Positions 9,319-20,380 of a stretch of 64,000 nucleotides of DNA are shown piece by piece; position 1 is the first letter of the stretch; each line of letters opens with the position of its first letter. The notes below the pieces were generated by a model. That model did no database searches. It saw only the letters and a list, made by a program, of their open reading frames with translations, and was not told the DNA's origin. Source of the stretch: Garcia nutans (taxonomy: Eukaryota; Streptophyta; Magnoliopsida; Malpighiales; Euphorbiaceae); the NCBI GenBank assembly GCA_947685225.1, contig CANTUV010000072.1, positions 6,758,001 through 6,822,000 on the forward strand, read 5' to 3'. The position numbers and the translations under genes are program-made.

Positions 9319-10322
9319 AGTTTTATTCTGAGAGTCAGTAGGAGCCAGAGGCAGTCAAGTAGGTCAGTTCAGTATCAGAGGCAAAGACCGAGACCTACAG
9401 TTTCTGTAGCGAGTGCTCTGACTCCTGTGGTTCAGAGGTCTACTCCACCTATATGCGTCCATTGTGGTAGGATACATGGGGGTGTTTGTTGGAAGATTGG
9501 TGGATCAGCTGTGTGTTTCAGATGTGGATTGCCTTATCATTTTATTAGAGATTGTCCTGTGATGCAGGAGCATAGGCAGGTAGATTCTGCAGTTTCTCGA
9601 CCTAGTATGAGAGGAGGTCGAAGTGGCAGAGGTGTTAGTAGAGGTGGTCAACCTGGGATCAGTCAGAGAGGAGGCTCTACATCATGAGGCAGTAGGCCAG
9701 ATGAGGCTGGGTCTTCTCAGCGAGTGTATGTGATGCAGGGCAGCCGGATGCTTCAGCAGTTATTGAGAGAACATTTTCTTTATTTGGCATTCAGTTCTTG
9801 CTTTGATTGATCCAAGATCTACTCATTCATACATTAGTGCATCTATCTTGCCTGTGACTGAATTGCATACTGAGTCCCTAGGATTTGATGTCTTGGTGAC
9901 AAATCCTTTAGGACATAGTTTTGTGGTGAGTAAGGTGCACCGAGATAGTTCAGTTGTGGTGCAAGGTGAGGAATTTTTGGGGGATTTGATTGAAATGCCT
10001 TTTAAGGAGTATGATTTGATCTTAGGCATGGATTGGTTGTCTAAGCATGGAGCTGTGGTAGACTGTCAAAAGAAGTGTGTTACCCTGAGAACTGGTGATG
10101 GTAGAAGTGTGATGGTTTCTAGTGAGCAGAGACAACTTGCATCCTTATTTGTATCAGCTGTAGCAGCTAGAAAGTTGATTAGAAAAGGGTGTGATGCTTA
10201 TCTTGCTCATGTTGTAGATACCAGAGTAGTGGGTTCTCAACTTGATAGTATAACCACAGTTGCGGAGTTCCCAGATGTGTTTCCTAAGGAGTTGCCAGGG
10301 TTACCCCCTAAGAGAGAGGTTG
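9319..10322 (+). pseudogene. Element B gag C-terminus and protease (broken)
   Basis: The first frame shows a basic linker, then a nucleocapsid with CFRCGLPYHFIRDC (CX2CX4HX4C), and a Gly/Arg-rich tail. It ends at TGA 9685-9687, where an Arg codon is expected (CGA to TGA). The protease follows in another frame from about 9800: LIDPRSTHSY has Arg where the active-site loop of these proteases has Gly, so it would be inactive. MDWLSKHGAVVDCQ and the linker LPGLPPKREV follow. The frame is cut by element A at 10322 and resumes at 18966. One frameshift and one stop make this a pseudogene. Confidence 0.85.
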
Positions 10323-11506
10323 TGTAACATCCCAAATCCCAGATTGGTAAGAAACAGACATAGAGGATATGATTTAGGCTTAGAATAAAGGAGTTCAGAA
10401 CGTGACCTATAACTTGAGCTCGAATTTCATCCAAGTTAATGATAGAATTAGAGAGTCTCAAAGAAGACTTAATTGTTTATTTGTGTCTTAGCTAGATTTC
10501 TAACTTGAAATTACTCAATTTGGAGTTGTACAGAATAGGATATGATGGATTTAGTAGACAATGTGCAAGCTGCCTCAGGACAGCATAGTAGGCTTGATGT
10601 CGAAGGACCGTCAAAAATCAGATATAGCTCGGATCAACCTGAAATTTTGACACAATGTAGCCCCGGATGTCTAGTTTCGGTGGGAATAAAAATTACTTAA
10701 TTTGGAGTTGTGAGTAAAAAGATATTAATAAAGAAAAATAGCAAGGTCAGGAAGGGATATCAAAAGGACCTAAGTGAAAATTTCTCAAAAGTTAGGGGTA
10801 ACTATGTAAACTTAAAAATTAAGAGTCGAAAGTTCTTAATAGTGCCCATATCCGACCCCGGAAGAATATTCTAGAGATTAATTGGGTCGCAACGACGTAT
10901 AACGGTTTTTCCAGGAAATGTCCCGTTAAAGAAAAATGAAGACATTTTGACTTGGGGCATTTTGGTCATTATCAATTAAAGTTATACATGAATTTAAAGT
11001 AGGAAATAAAAACATGAGTATGTAGAGGATGACAAGGGGTTAAATATGAAACGATCGTCAGTAGAAACAGAGCCAGAGAAAACCCGAGCAAAGAAAGGAC
11101 CTAAAGGGAATTTTGTAAAAAGTTGAGGGCTTATTGGTAATTTTTCAAAATGACTTGGAAACCTAAAATGGACCTTATAAATAGAAAGTAGAGGTCGAGA
11201 GGATCAAAACTATATGTAGTTTGACTCGTGGAACTATACGGTTTAAAAGATATGATCGATTAATCGCCGGAACGTAAAGTGGGCCCAGTTTCGTGTCGGG
11301 ACCGAAGGGATAACCCGGGACAACTTTAGGATATCCTATGGGAAGAGGAACAAGTGAAAAGAAGTAAAGGAAAAGAAAACTATAAAAATCTAATGTTGGC
11401 CAATCAAAAGTAACCATTTAGCATTTGTAATAAATGAAGAAAGAGAAAGGTGATAAGTGGTCTTAAAGGGTTTAACCAACACAAAAGGTGATCATCATTT
11501 CTTTTG

Positions 11507-11626
11507 TATATAAATATATGTGATATGAAGAACCAATTTCTCTCTTTTCCACTTGCAAATTTCGGCCAACAAAGGGAAACACCAAAGGACTTCCAAGTTT
11601 CTCCAAATTTGATTTTTAAGGTAAGT
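11507..11626 (+). promoter_or_regulatory. LTR promoter, short leader and splice-donor-like site of element A
   Basis: TATATAAATA at 11507-11516 is followed after about 100 bases by AAG|GTAAGT at 11618-11626. The same pair lies at 16704-16713 and 16815-16823 in the other LTR. This suggests that transcripts start with a short exon and may be spliced; no acceptor was identified. Confidence 0.5.
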
Positions 11627-12923
11627 TTTAAAGGTTTTCTAGTAAGTAGACTTTAATTTTAGTATTAATTTTTGGTAGTTATATATTTATTGGAAGATTG
11701 GGAATTAGAGTCTTTATATGGAATTGGAAAAAAAATAAAAAATAATAAGTAAGTGATGAGATTAATTGATTAAATGGAAGAATCAAGAGGTAGAAAGATA
11801 AATAAGATTGGATTAGGGGTTTCGGTTGGAAAAGAAATGGAGGATAATTTATTATTTTGAAATTTTAAGGTTTATGTTGTATTTTGAATTGATTGAAGGA
11901 GAAATAAAGAATTAAAGAAGGAGAAGAAGGAAAAGCTAAGAGAAGTTAAAGAAATAAGGTTTGGTACTTTACCTTTGAATAATTACTTTTGATTTGGTGC
12001 TTTACCATAAAAGAAATTCTATTTGCTTACAAACTTTGGTTTATGGAAGTTTTGAAATTGATGTTTAAATATATTGATTGAGTTTAAATTAAATATTTGA
12101 GTTATGTTCTTGTTTTCTTATGGCAATTGGGTTGTTAAATTTAATTGAAACCAAATGTTTTGAGAAAATTTGGCAAGTTGATTTTGTAAGTTGTTTGGAC
12201 TTTAATTAGTTTGATTTGAGTTAAACTTGCAAAAATTGTTAAAAGGAAGTGTTTGAATCTTCACTTTACTATTAAAGAAGCCTTAATATTGATTTGCAAA
12301 AGAAAAATAAACTATCCTATGCATTTCAAAGGTTTGGGCCGAAATGGTCCCAAAGTGACAGCTTCTGGACTATTTTTGTGGCAATTGTTTGGGGCAGAAA
12401 ACGAATGAATTTTTCAACGAAATTTTACATGCAATTAGTCAACATATGAAATAAGTTTTCTGTAGAATTTCAGCAAAAAATAAGATCATTTACTTGGTCA
12501 AATGCATAACTTAAGTGGAATGAAATTTTGACAAAAACCCAGATTTTACTATTCATTTGGTCATGCCATTTTGCGTTGCCGATTTTTCGTGCCGCGACAC
12601 TATTCATTTGGTCAATTTGTGATCTTTTGAGGAATACTTTGAAATGTTTGATGTGTTTATTGTGGATGTTAAATATGTGAAAAAGAGTAATGGTTTGACC
12701 AAAGAAAGTGGTGCACGGCAAATATGGCAAAGCGCAGTGAGAATTTAAATTAATTTCTTGAATCATTCTAAAATGAAGTTGAGACTTAAATTGAATCATT
12801 TTAATATTTTTGCTCTACTGGATAGTGGGAGTGGTAGATAAGGGTATGGTGCACTATACTAACGCATGCAGTACTGCTCATTATTGCGATATGATATTTT
12901 ATTCAATGGTGAGGCCACTGAAG

Positions 12924-13023
12924 CCAATGGGGAGGCCCATTGGTTAACCATGATGGGGAGGCCCATTCCTGTGATCTGATATTGGTGGTGAGGGCCATCT
13001 ATGTTATAGTGGGGAGGCCCACT
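12924..13023 (+). repeat. Hairpin series in 5' LTR of element A
   Basis: Four short inverted repeats with six-base loops GGAGGC or TGAGGG: CCAATGG/CCATTGG at 12924-12943, ATGG/CCAT at 12953-12966, GGTGG/CCATC at 12984-12999 and AGTGG/CCACT at 13008-13023. The interior and the other LTR have more of the same kind. Confidence 0.8.
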
Positions 13024-13249
13024 GCCTTATCACTATGGTTCCCTATATACCAGTAGAGCCTGAATCAAAGACATATTTTCTTTCGTAAAACTATATAATG
13101 CAAATAAGTTTGAATTATGATTTTACATTATTGAAAGCATATCACACTGAATGTATCACGATTTCTATTGGTAAAATGTTGGTTGATTGTTGAGTTAATT
13201 ATTTCCTTACTTTCATGTACCACTTTCATTTTTATTGGTAAAGTACCCA

Positions 13250-13267
13250 CTGAGCGACAACGCTCAG
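13250..13267 (+). other. Conserved stem-loop CTGAGCG/CGCTCAG
   Basis: A perfect 7-bp stem with loop ACAA. It recurs at 18444-18461 and, with other stem bases (CTAAGCC/GGCTTAG, loop GTT), at 21458-21474 in segment C. It lies late in the LTR, in the transcribed part. Confidence 0.75.
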
Positions 13268-13771
13268 CGAGTTAAGTTTTTCTTGACTCGTAGGTTCGGA
13301 GCAGTAGATAAATCTTGGGGAAGCGACGACCAGACCACAGCAAATCTCAGGGGTAGATCTTTTAGATCCATTATGAGTTAGCTAGTTGTGGCATGTATAT
13401 GAATAAATATAAAAGAGAATTTCTATGTTACAATGGTATGTTAGTAGTGTGTAATAATCATAAACCTTTACTTTATGTTGTATTAGAAGTGTGAACACTT
13501 CTTGCAGATTTGTAGTTGAGGGTATAAGGTGAATTCATTGGGAGTGCATTAAATTTGATGGTATTCATATTAGTCTATGTAAAATGTTTTCAAAAATCAG
13601 AAAAACAAGTTTTGTCGACACTTGGGATCCAAATTTCTAGGCGAAACTATGGCAAAATTTCTGTAAAAATTGAAACTAAAATTTGACTAAGTAAATTGGT
13701 AGCAACATTAGGATAGTGTGGCGCCTCTACTCGGCTTACACATGTAGGTTGGGAAGGGGTGTTACAATTAG

Positions 13772-13783
13772 TGGTATCAGAGC
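13772..13783 (+). promoter_or_regulatory. Primer binding site of element A
   Basis: TGGTATCAGAGC, complementary to the 3' end of initiator tRNA-Met, starts five bases after the 5' LTR end. Confidence 0.95.
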
Positions 13784-13915
13784 AAAGGTTTAGCCGGTTC
13801 TGGGTAGTTAGTTGATGATGGGATCTTTATATACGTGCCATCTAGGATAAGATAATGTTGTTGGTCTGGGTCGTTACTAATGATGGGATGGTATACGTTT
13901 TGCTCTGTTCTTTAG

Positions 13916-14050
13916 ATGTCGCAAGAAGCGCTAGACGTGATTGCAGGTCAGTTGTCTATGTTTGGAGTTTTGCTTTACGTTTTAATAGATTCGGGTTCTT
14001 CACACTCATATATATGCACGAAGAAAAAAATTGAGAAATATATGCAATAA
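13916..14050 (+). pseudogene. 44-codon protease relic of a Tekay-like gag-pol
   Basis: An ATG-started frame of 44 codons ends with TAA. Its middle reads VIAGQLSMFG and LIDSGSSHSYI, which matches the protease active-site region of Tekay gag-pol (aspartic D-S-G). After the motif the frame runs into lysine-rich sequence and stops. Nothing upstream of it resembles gag. It is the only coding trace in the element and shows that the element arose by internal deletion from an autonomous Tekay-like ancestor. Whether the short peptide is made is unknown; it could not be a working protease. Confidence 0.75.
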
Positions 14051-14472
14051 AGGTTAAGGCAATTATGAGAGGTAAGTAGTAAAAGCACCGAAAGAATAAT
14101 AACGAATAGAATACCGACCATAATACAAGAGCCTAAAATTGAAAGAGTGAAGAATATTAGTACGGCAAGAAAAAAAACAAATCATAGAAAATAAAATTGA
14201 GAACTAAGAAAAGGAAGCGAAACTAGTTAGATTCTCCAGGATTAATGCTTTACCTGGTTGAAATCATGTGTTCCTTATATATTGAACTATTTAAACTTAT
14301 GTTGGAAATGTTTGGTAATGTGTTCTGACAACTTGAGAATTTTTGTGCCTATGTGTGCATTGATATGAATGAAGGAAAGAGAATAAAATATTAGAAAGAT
14401 ATGCTTACCTTGGTAATTCAGATTGAATCAGAGTTGGGATGAGTGTATTTATATGGCATTAACATTTATACT

Positions 14473-14650
14473 CAATGGTGAGGGCCATTGGGGCCAGTGG
14501 TGAGGGCCACTGGTTTGATATTTATCTAGCACCGATATATATACTCAGTGGTGAGGGCCACTGGGGGCCAATGGTGAGGGCCATTGGTTTGATGGAAAAG
14601 GTGGTGAGGCCCACCTATGCCATGAAAATGAAATGGTGGTGAGGGCCATC
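14473..14650 (+). repeat. Interior hairpin series of element A
   Basis: Six hairpins with the six-base loop TGAGGG or TGAGGC: CAATGG/CCATTG (14473-14490), CCAGTGG/CCACTGG (14494-14513), CAGTGG/CCACTG (14546-14563), CCAATGG/CCATTGG (14568-14587), GGTGG/CCACC (14600-14615), GGTGG/CCATC (14635-14650). Stem changes are paired, the loop is nearly fixed. Confidence 0.85.
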
Positions 14651-15511
14651 CATGCCATGCTGGTTCTATATGGTATTGTCTCATCCCACTTTGATTCTAC
14701 TGTCATTACCTTGAGGAGCTAAGTAAGAAAAATATGTGATAATATACAGATGAAAATATATATATATATGAAAATAAACAGAAAGTGAATTGAAACATAT
14801 TCGAAAAAGAAAGGAAAGAAAGAGTTTTAAATGTAATAAAAAAAAATGAAAGATGTTCTCACCTTATGTTGGGATCGGCCGTAACCAACATAGAGCGAGA
14901 CACGTAATGAAATAAATAGTACTTCAAGAATAATGGTATCATGGACTGATCACCCATGATCTATTATTCGAGATGTATATATGACAACACAAGGAAAGTC
15001 AGATGAGTTGATACTTAAGGAATGCTATCACACTGCATGAATATACATAGGACATACAAATTCAGTAAGAAGTAAATAAAGAATAACCACAATGCAAAGA
15101 GAAGGAAGCTTAGAAATGAATACATTAGAAAGTGAAAAATGTACAAGAAGGAATAAGAAAGAACAAACATGAATCAAAGTTGAAGGAAATACAAGAGAAG
15201 TAATAGTGATGTTTCAAATGAGAAATTGTGACAAAAGTCAAAGCATGTTGAACCACATAATAGTCTATTGGATAATCTTGTAGAATAATAAATAGCAAGT
15301 GAGCAGATATGGGAAGAAAACAGAATACAAAAGGTAAAACATGTTGAATCTTAAAATAGTTAATTCAGTCAAAATAAGGCAATGCGTAAACAATATAGAA
15401 AGATGACAGAGAGCAATCAAGTGAATAAGGTGAAAGAGTGGCAAAAGCAATAGACAGTAGTTAAAGAACATCAAGTATATAGAATGAGTAAGCTTCGGGG
15501 CGAAGCTTAAA

Positions 15512-15528
15512 TTAAGGGGGATAGAATT
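15512..15528 (+). promoter_or_regulatory. Polypurine tract of element A
   Basis: TTAAGGGGGATAGAA directly precedes the 3' LTR and would prime plus-strand DNA synthesis. Confidence 0.85.
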
Positions 15529-18500
15529 GTAACATCCCAAATCCCAGATTGGTAAGAAACAGACATAGAGGATATGATTTAGGCTTAGAACAAAGGAGTT
15601 CAAAACATGACCTATAACTTGAGCTTGAATTTCATCCAAGTTAATGACAGAATTAGAGAGTTTCAAAGAAGACTTAATTGTTTACTTGTGTCTTAGCTAG
15701 ATTTATAACTTGAAATTACTCAATTTGGAGTTGTACAGAATAGGATATGATGGATTTAGTAGACAATGTGCAAGCTGCCTCAGGACAGCATAGTAGGCTT
15801 GATGTCGAAGGACCGTCAAAAATCAGATATAGCTCGGATCGACCTGAAATTTTGACACAATGTAGCCCCGAATGTCTAGTTTCAGTGGGAATAAAAATTA
15901 CTTAATTTGGAGTTGTGAGTAAAAAGATATTAATAAAGAAAAACAGCAAGGTCAGGAAGGGATATCAAAAGGACCTAAGTGAAAATTTCTCAAAAGTTAG
16001 GGGTAATTATGTAAACTTAAAAATTAAGAGTCGGAAGTTCTTAATAGTGCCCATATCCGACCCCGGAAGAATATTCTAGAGATTAATTGGGTCGCAACGA
16101 CGTATAACGGTTTTTCCAGGAAATGTCCCGTTAAAGAAAAACGAAGACATTTTGACTAGGGGCATTTTGGTCATTATCGATTAAAGTTATACATGAATTT
16201 AAAGTAAGAAATAAAAACATGAGTATGTAGAGGATGACAAGAGGTTAAATATGAAACGATCGTCAGTAGAAACAGAGCCAGAGAAAACCCGAGCAAAGAA
16301 AGGACCTAAAGGGAATTTTGTAAAAAGTTGAGGGCTTATTGGTAATTTTTTAAAATGACTTGGAAACCTAAAATGGACCTTATAAATAGAAAGTAGAGGT
16401 CGAGAGGATCAAAACTATATGTAGTTTGACTCGTGGAACTATACGGATATGATCGATTAATCGCCGGAACGTAAAGAGGGCCCGGTTTCGTGTCGGGACC
16501 GAATGGATAACCAGGGACAACTTTAGGATATCCTATGGGAAGAGGAACAAGTGGAAAGAAGTAAAGGAAAAGAAAACTATAAAAATCTAATGTTGGCCAA
16601 TCAAAAGTAACCATTTAGCATGTGTAATAAATGAAGAAAGAGAAAGGTGATAAGTGGTCTTAAAGGGTTTAACCAACACACAAGGTGATCATCAATTCTT
16701 TTGTATATAAATATATGTGATATGAAGAACCAATTTCTCTCTTTTCCGCTTGCAAATTTCGGCCAACAAAGGGAAACACCAAAGGACTTCCAAGTTTCTC
16801 CAAATTTGATTTTTAAGGTAAGTTTTAAAGGTTTTCTAGTAAGTAGACTTTAATTTTAGTATTAATTTTAGGTAGTTATATATTTATTGGAAGATTGGGA
16901 ATTAGAGTCTTTATATGGAATTGAAAAAAAAAATAAAAAATATTAAGTGATGAGATTAATTGATTAAATGGAAGAATCAAGAGGTAGAAAGATAAATAAG
17001 ATTGGATTAGGGGTTTCGGTTGGAAAAGAAATGGAGGATAATTTATTATTTTGAAATTTTAAGGTTTATGTTGTATTTTGAATTGATTGAAGGAGAAATA
17101 AAGAATTAAAGAAGGAGAAGAAGAAAAAGCTAAGAGAAGTTAAAGAAATAAGGTTTGGTACTTTACCTTTGAATAATTACTTTTGATTTGGTGCTTTACC
17201 ATAAAAGAAATTCTATTTGCTTACAAACTTTGGTTTATGGAAGTTTTGAAATTGATGTTTAAATATATTGATTGAGTTTAAATTAAATATTTGAGTTATG
17301 TTCTTGTTTTCTTATGGCAATTGGGTTGTTAAATTTAATTGAAACCAAATGTTTTGAGAAAATTTGGCAAGTTGATTCGGTAAGTTGTTTGGACTTTAAT
17401 TAGTTTGATTTGAGTTAAACTTGCAAAAATTGTTAAAAGGAAGTGTTTGAATCTTCACTTTACTATTAAAGAAGCCTTAATATTGATTTGCAAAAGAAAA
17501 ATAAACTATCCTATGCATTTCAAAGGTTTGGGCCGAAATGGTCCCAAAGTGACAGCTTCTGGACTATTTTTGTGGCAATTGTTTGGGGCAGAAAACGAAT
17601 GAATTTTTCAACGAAATTTTACATGCAATTAGTCAACATATGAAATAAGTTTTCTGTAGAATTTCAGCAAAAAATAAGATCATTTACTTGGTCAAATGCA
17701 TAACTTAAGTGGAATGAAATTTTGACAAAAACCCAGATTTTACTATTCATTTGTTCATGCCATTTTGCGTTGCCGATTTTTCGTGCCGCGACACTATTCA
17801 TTTGGTCAATTTGTGATCTTTTGAGGAATACTTTGAAATGTTTGATGTGTTTATTGTGGATGTTAAATATGTGAAAAAGAGTAATGGTTTGACCAAAGAA
17901 AGTGGTGCACGGCAAAAATGGCAAAGCGCAGTGAGAATTTAAATTGATTTCTTGAATCATTCTAAAATGAAGTTGAGACTTAAATTGAATCATTTTAATC
18001 TTTTTGCTCTACTAGATAGTGGGAGTGGTAGATAAGGGTATGGTGCACTATACTAACGCATGCAGTACTGCTCATTATTGCAATATGATATTTTATTCAA
18101 TGGTGAGGCCACTGAAGCCAATGGGGAGGCCCATTGGTTAACCAGGATGGGGAGGCCCATTCCTGTGATCTGATATTGGTGGTGAGGGCCACCTATGTTA
18201 CAGTGGGGAGGCCCACTGCCTTATCACTATGGTTCCCTATATACCAGTAGAGCCTGAATCAAAGACATATTTTCTTTCATAAAACTATATAATGCAAATA
18301 AGTTTGAATTATGATTTTACATTATTGAAAGCATATCACACTGAATGTATCACGATTTCTATTGGTAAAATGTTGGTTGATTGTTGAGTTAATTATTTCC
18401 TTACTTTCATGTACCACTTTCATTTTTATTGGTAAAGTACCCACTGAGCGACAACGCTCAGCAAGTTAAGTTTTCCTTGACTCGTAGGTTCGGAGCAGTA

Positions 18501-18960
18501 GATAAATCTTGGGGAAGCGACGACCAGACCACAGCAAATCTCAGGGGTAGATCTTTTAGATCCATTATGAGTTAGCTAGTTGTGGCATGTATATGAATAA
18601 ATATAAAAGAGAATTTCTATGTTACAATGGTATGTTAGTAGTGTGTAATAATCATAAACCTTTACTTTATGTTGTATTAGAAGTGTGAACTCTTCTTGCA
18701 GATTTGTAGTTGAGGGTATAAGGTGAATTCATTGGGAGTGCATTAAATTTGATGGTATTCATATTGGTCTATGTAAAATGTTTTCAAAAATCAGAAAAAC
18801 AAGTTTTGTCAACACTTGGGATCCAAATTTCTAGGCGAAACTATGGCAAAATTTCTATAAAAATCGAAACTAAAATTTGACTAAGTAAATTGGTAGCAAC
18901 ATTAGGATAGTGTGGCGCCTCTACTCGGCTTACACATGTAGGTTGGGAAGGGGTGTTACA
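15529..18960 (+). repeat. 3' LTR of element A
   Basis: A copy of 10323-13766 with the same terminal bases and internal sites: TATA box 16704-16713, donor-like site 16815-16823, hairpins at 18118-18137, 18178-18193 and 18201-18218, and stem-loop at 18444-18461. Differences from the 5' LTR are mostly C/T and G/A. At 18178-18193 the stem is GGTGG/CCACC where the 5' LTR has GGTGG/CCATC. Confidence 0.95.
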
Positions 18961-19955
18961 GGTTGAGTTTGGTATCGATTTGGAGCCTGGTACCACTCCC
19001 ATCTCTATTACTCCTTATCGAATGGCACCTGCTGAGTTGAGAGAGTTGAAGGTGCAGTTGCAGGAGTTGTTGGAGATAGGGTTTGTTCGCCCTAGTGTTT
19101 CTCCTTGGGGAGCTCCTGTTTTTTTTGTGAAGAAGAAGGATGGTACTTTGAGGTTGTGCATCGATTATAGGCAATTGAACAAGGTGACTATCAATAATAA
19201 GTATCCTTTGCCTCGGATAGATGATCTTTTCGATCAATTAAAGGGAACAGCAGTTTTCTCCAAGATTGATTTGAGATCAGGGTACCATCAGTTAAGGGTT
19301 AGAGCTGAAGATGTTCCTAAGACAGCTTTCTGCACAAGATATGGGCATTATGAGTTCTTAGTGATGCCTTTTGGATTGACGAATGCACCTACAACTTTCA
19401 TGGATTTGATGAATAGGGTGTTTAGGCCCTACTTAGATCAGTTTGTGGTGGTTTTCATTGATGATATTCTAGTGTATTCGCGTAATGAAAAAGAACATGA
19501 CAAGCATCTGCGGATTGTATTGCAGACCTTGAGAGAGAAGCAGTTGTATGCTAAGCTGTCGAAGTGTGAGTTTTGGCTTGATCAAGTGACTTTTCTGGGT
19601 CATATAGTTTCAGCAGATGGTATAAGAGTTGATCTGAGTAAAGTTGAGGCTATTTTGAATTGGAGTCCACCGAAGTTTGTGACTGAAGTTAGAAGTTTTC
19701 TGGGTTTGGAAGGCTATTATCGATGATTTGTGAAAGGTTTTTCTTTGATAGCTACTCCACTTACCAGATTACTTAGAAAGGGAGTTAGATTTGCGTGGAC
19801 AGATCAGTGTCAAGCTAGTTTTGAACAGTTGAAGGAGATGTTGACTTAAGCTCCTGTTCTTGCTTTACCTGTGGAAGATAAAACATATGTGATCTACAGT
19901 GATGCTTCACATAATGGGTTTGGTTGTGTTTTGATGCAAGAGGGTAAAGTTATAG
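18961..19955 (+). pseudogene. Element B reverse transcriptase and start of RNase H (broken)
   Basis: The frame resumes right after the GGTTG duplication. Visible RT landmarks are PISITPYRMAPAEL, WGAPVFFVKKKDGTLRLCID, DLRSGYHQ, the catalytic FIDDILVYS and FLGHIVSADGI. A TGA at 19724-19726 replaces an expected Arg codon (CGA to TGA) in the GYYRR motif, and a TAA at 19847-19849 follows. The connection to RNase H reads YSDASHNGFGCVLMQ and is cut at about 19955. The sequence pattern is that of Tekay/del chromoviruses. RNase H beyond its first motif, integrase and chromodomain are missing. Confidence 0.9.
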
Positions 19956-20231
19956 TTGAGTTTGATAATTGATTGTGGATAGTATGAATATGTTTGATTG
20001 TGGTGTGTTTGAGAGTGTTGGTTATAATTGATTTTGATTTTGGGATTGAATTGAAAAAAAAAAGGAATTAGGTTGGTGTTGAAAGAGTAAGAGTTATGGT
20101 TTTGAGTTGGTAATTGATGTCAATATTGAGTTTGATCAATTATTTTTGGTAGATTTTCATTGTGTTTGTGTTTAATGGAGTGGAAAGCATAGAATACACG
20201 AGTTTGGTCCGAAATAGAAGCATTTTGGATG

Positions 20232-20380
20232 CCACGCCCGTGGCCCTTGGATGCCACAGCCGTGGGGGTGTTAAGCAATTGGGCAGATTCGTTTTCTAAC
20301 CCATGCCTGTGGGGGTTTATGAGACCACGACCGAGGGGTTGTGAGGCCACGACCGTGGGGGTGTGAGGCCATGACTGCGG
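20232..20380. repeat. Series of CCACGNCCGTGG-like near-palindromes
   Basis: Six 12-base sites at 20232, 20254, 20301, 20325, 20347 and 20369 read CCAYRNCYGNGG; the best are CCACGCCCGTGG and CCACGACCGTGG. They sit upstream of the TATA-like site, as the CG words do in the Sirevirus LTR. Several deviations are C/T or G/A, as expected from CpG decay. Confidence 0.75.

Larger units (their letters stand above)
10323..13766 (+). repeat. 5' LTR of element A
   Basis: Starts TGTAACATCCC and ends GGGGTGTTACA. Inside are a TATA box at 11507-11516, a leader with a GGCCAAC word, a donor-like AAGGTAAGT at 11618-11626, a hairpin series at 12924-13023 and a conserved stem-loop at 13250-13267. The open frames within it (for example the minus-strand one at 12470-12799) recur in the other LTR only because the LTRs are copies. 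Confidence 0.95.
13784..15511 (+). other. Non-coding interior of element A
   Basis: Apart from the 44-codon relic at 13916-14050 and the hairpin series at 14473-14650, this stretch is A- and G-rich with scattered stops in all frames. From about 14700 to 15480 it is strongly purine-biased on the plus strand. I see no further gag or pol remains. Confidence 0.7.
10323..18960 (+). mobile_element. Element A: non-coding large-LTR retrotransposon (LARD-like), complete
   Basis: Two direct LTRs (3444 and 3432 bp) flank only 1762 bp of interior. The ends are TGTAACA...TGTTACA. A tRNA-Met primer site follows the left LTR and a purine tract precedes the right one, so the element reads on the plus strand. 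The target duplication GGTTG (10318-10322 and 18961-18965) is perfect and the pol frame of element B resumes exactly afterwards. The LTRs differ little: in the first 190 or so bases I count eight differences, seven of them transitions. There is no gag or pol, so it must have been moved by proteins from a Tekay-like relative. Confidence 0.95.
9319..19955 (+). mobile_element. Element B: decayed Tekay-like Ty3/gypsy internal region, split by element A
   Basis: The coding remains run from the gag C-terminus through protease to RT and the start of RNase H, on the plus strand. Element A (10323-18960) interrupts it inside the protease-RT linker and is flanked by GGTTG at 10318-10322 and 18961-18965. 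Both outer edges are abrupt: gag begins at about 9319 next to an oppositely oriented LTR, and RNase H breaks off at about 19955. No LTR of its own is confirmed. Confidence 0.85.

Noticed and set aside
12470..12799. Minus-strand 109-codon frame in the LTR of A, repeated at 17664-17993
   Set aside because: LTR duplicate; no start context or protein pattern.
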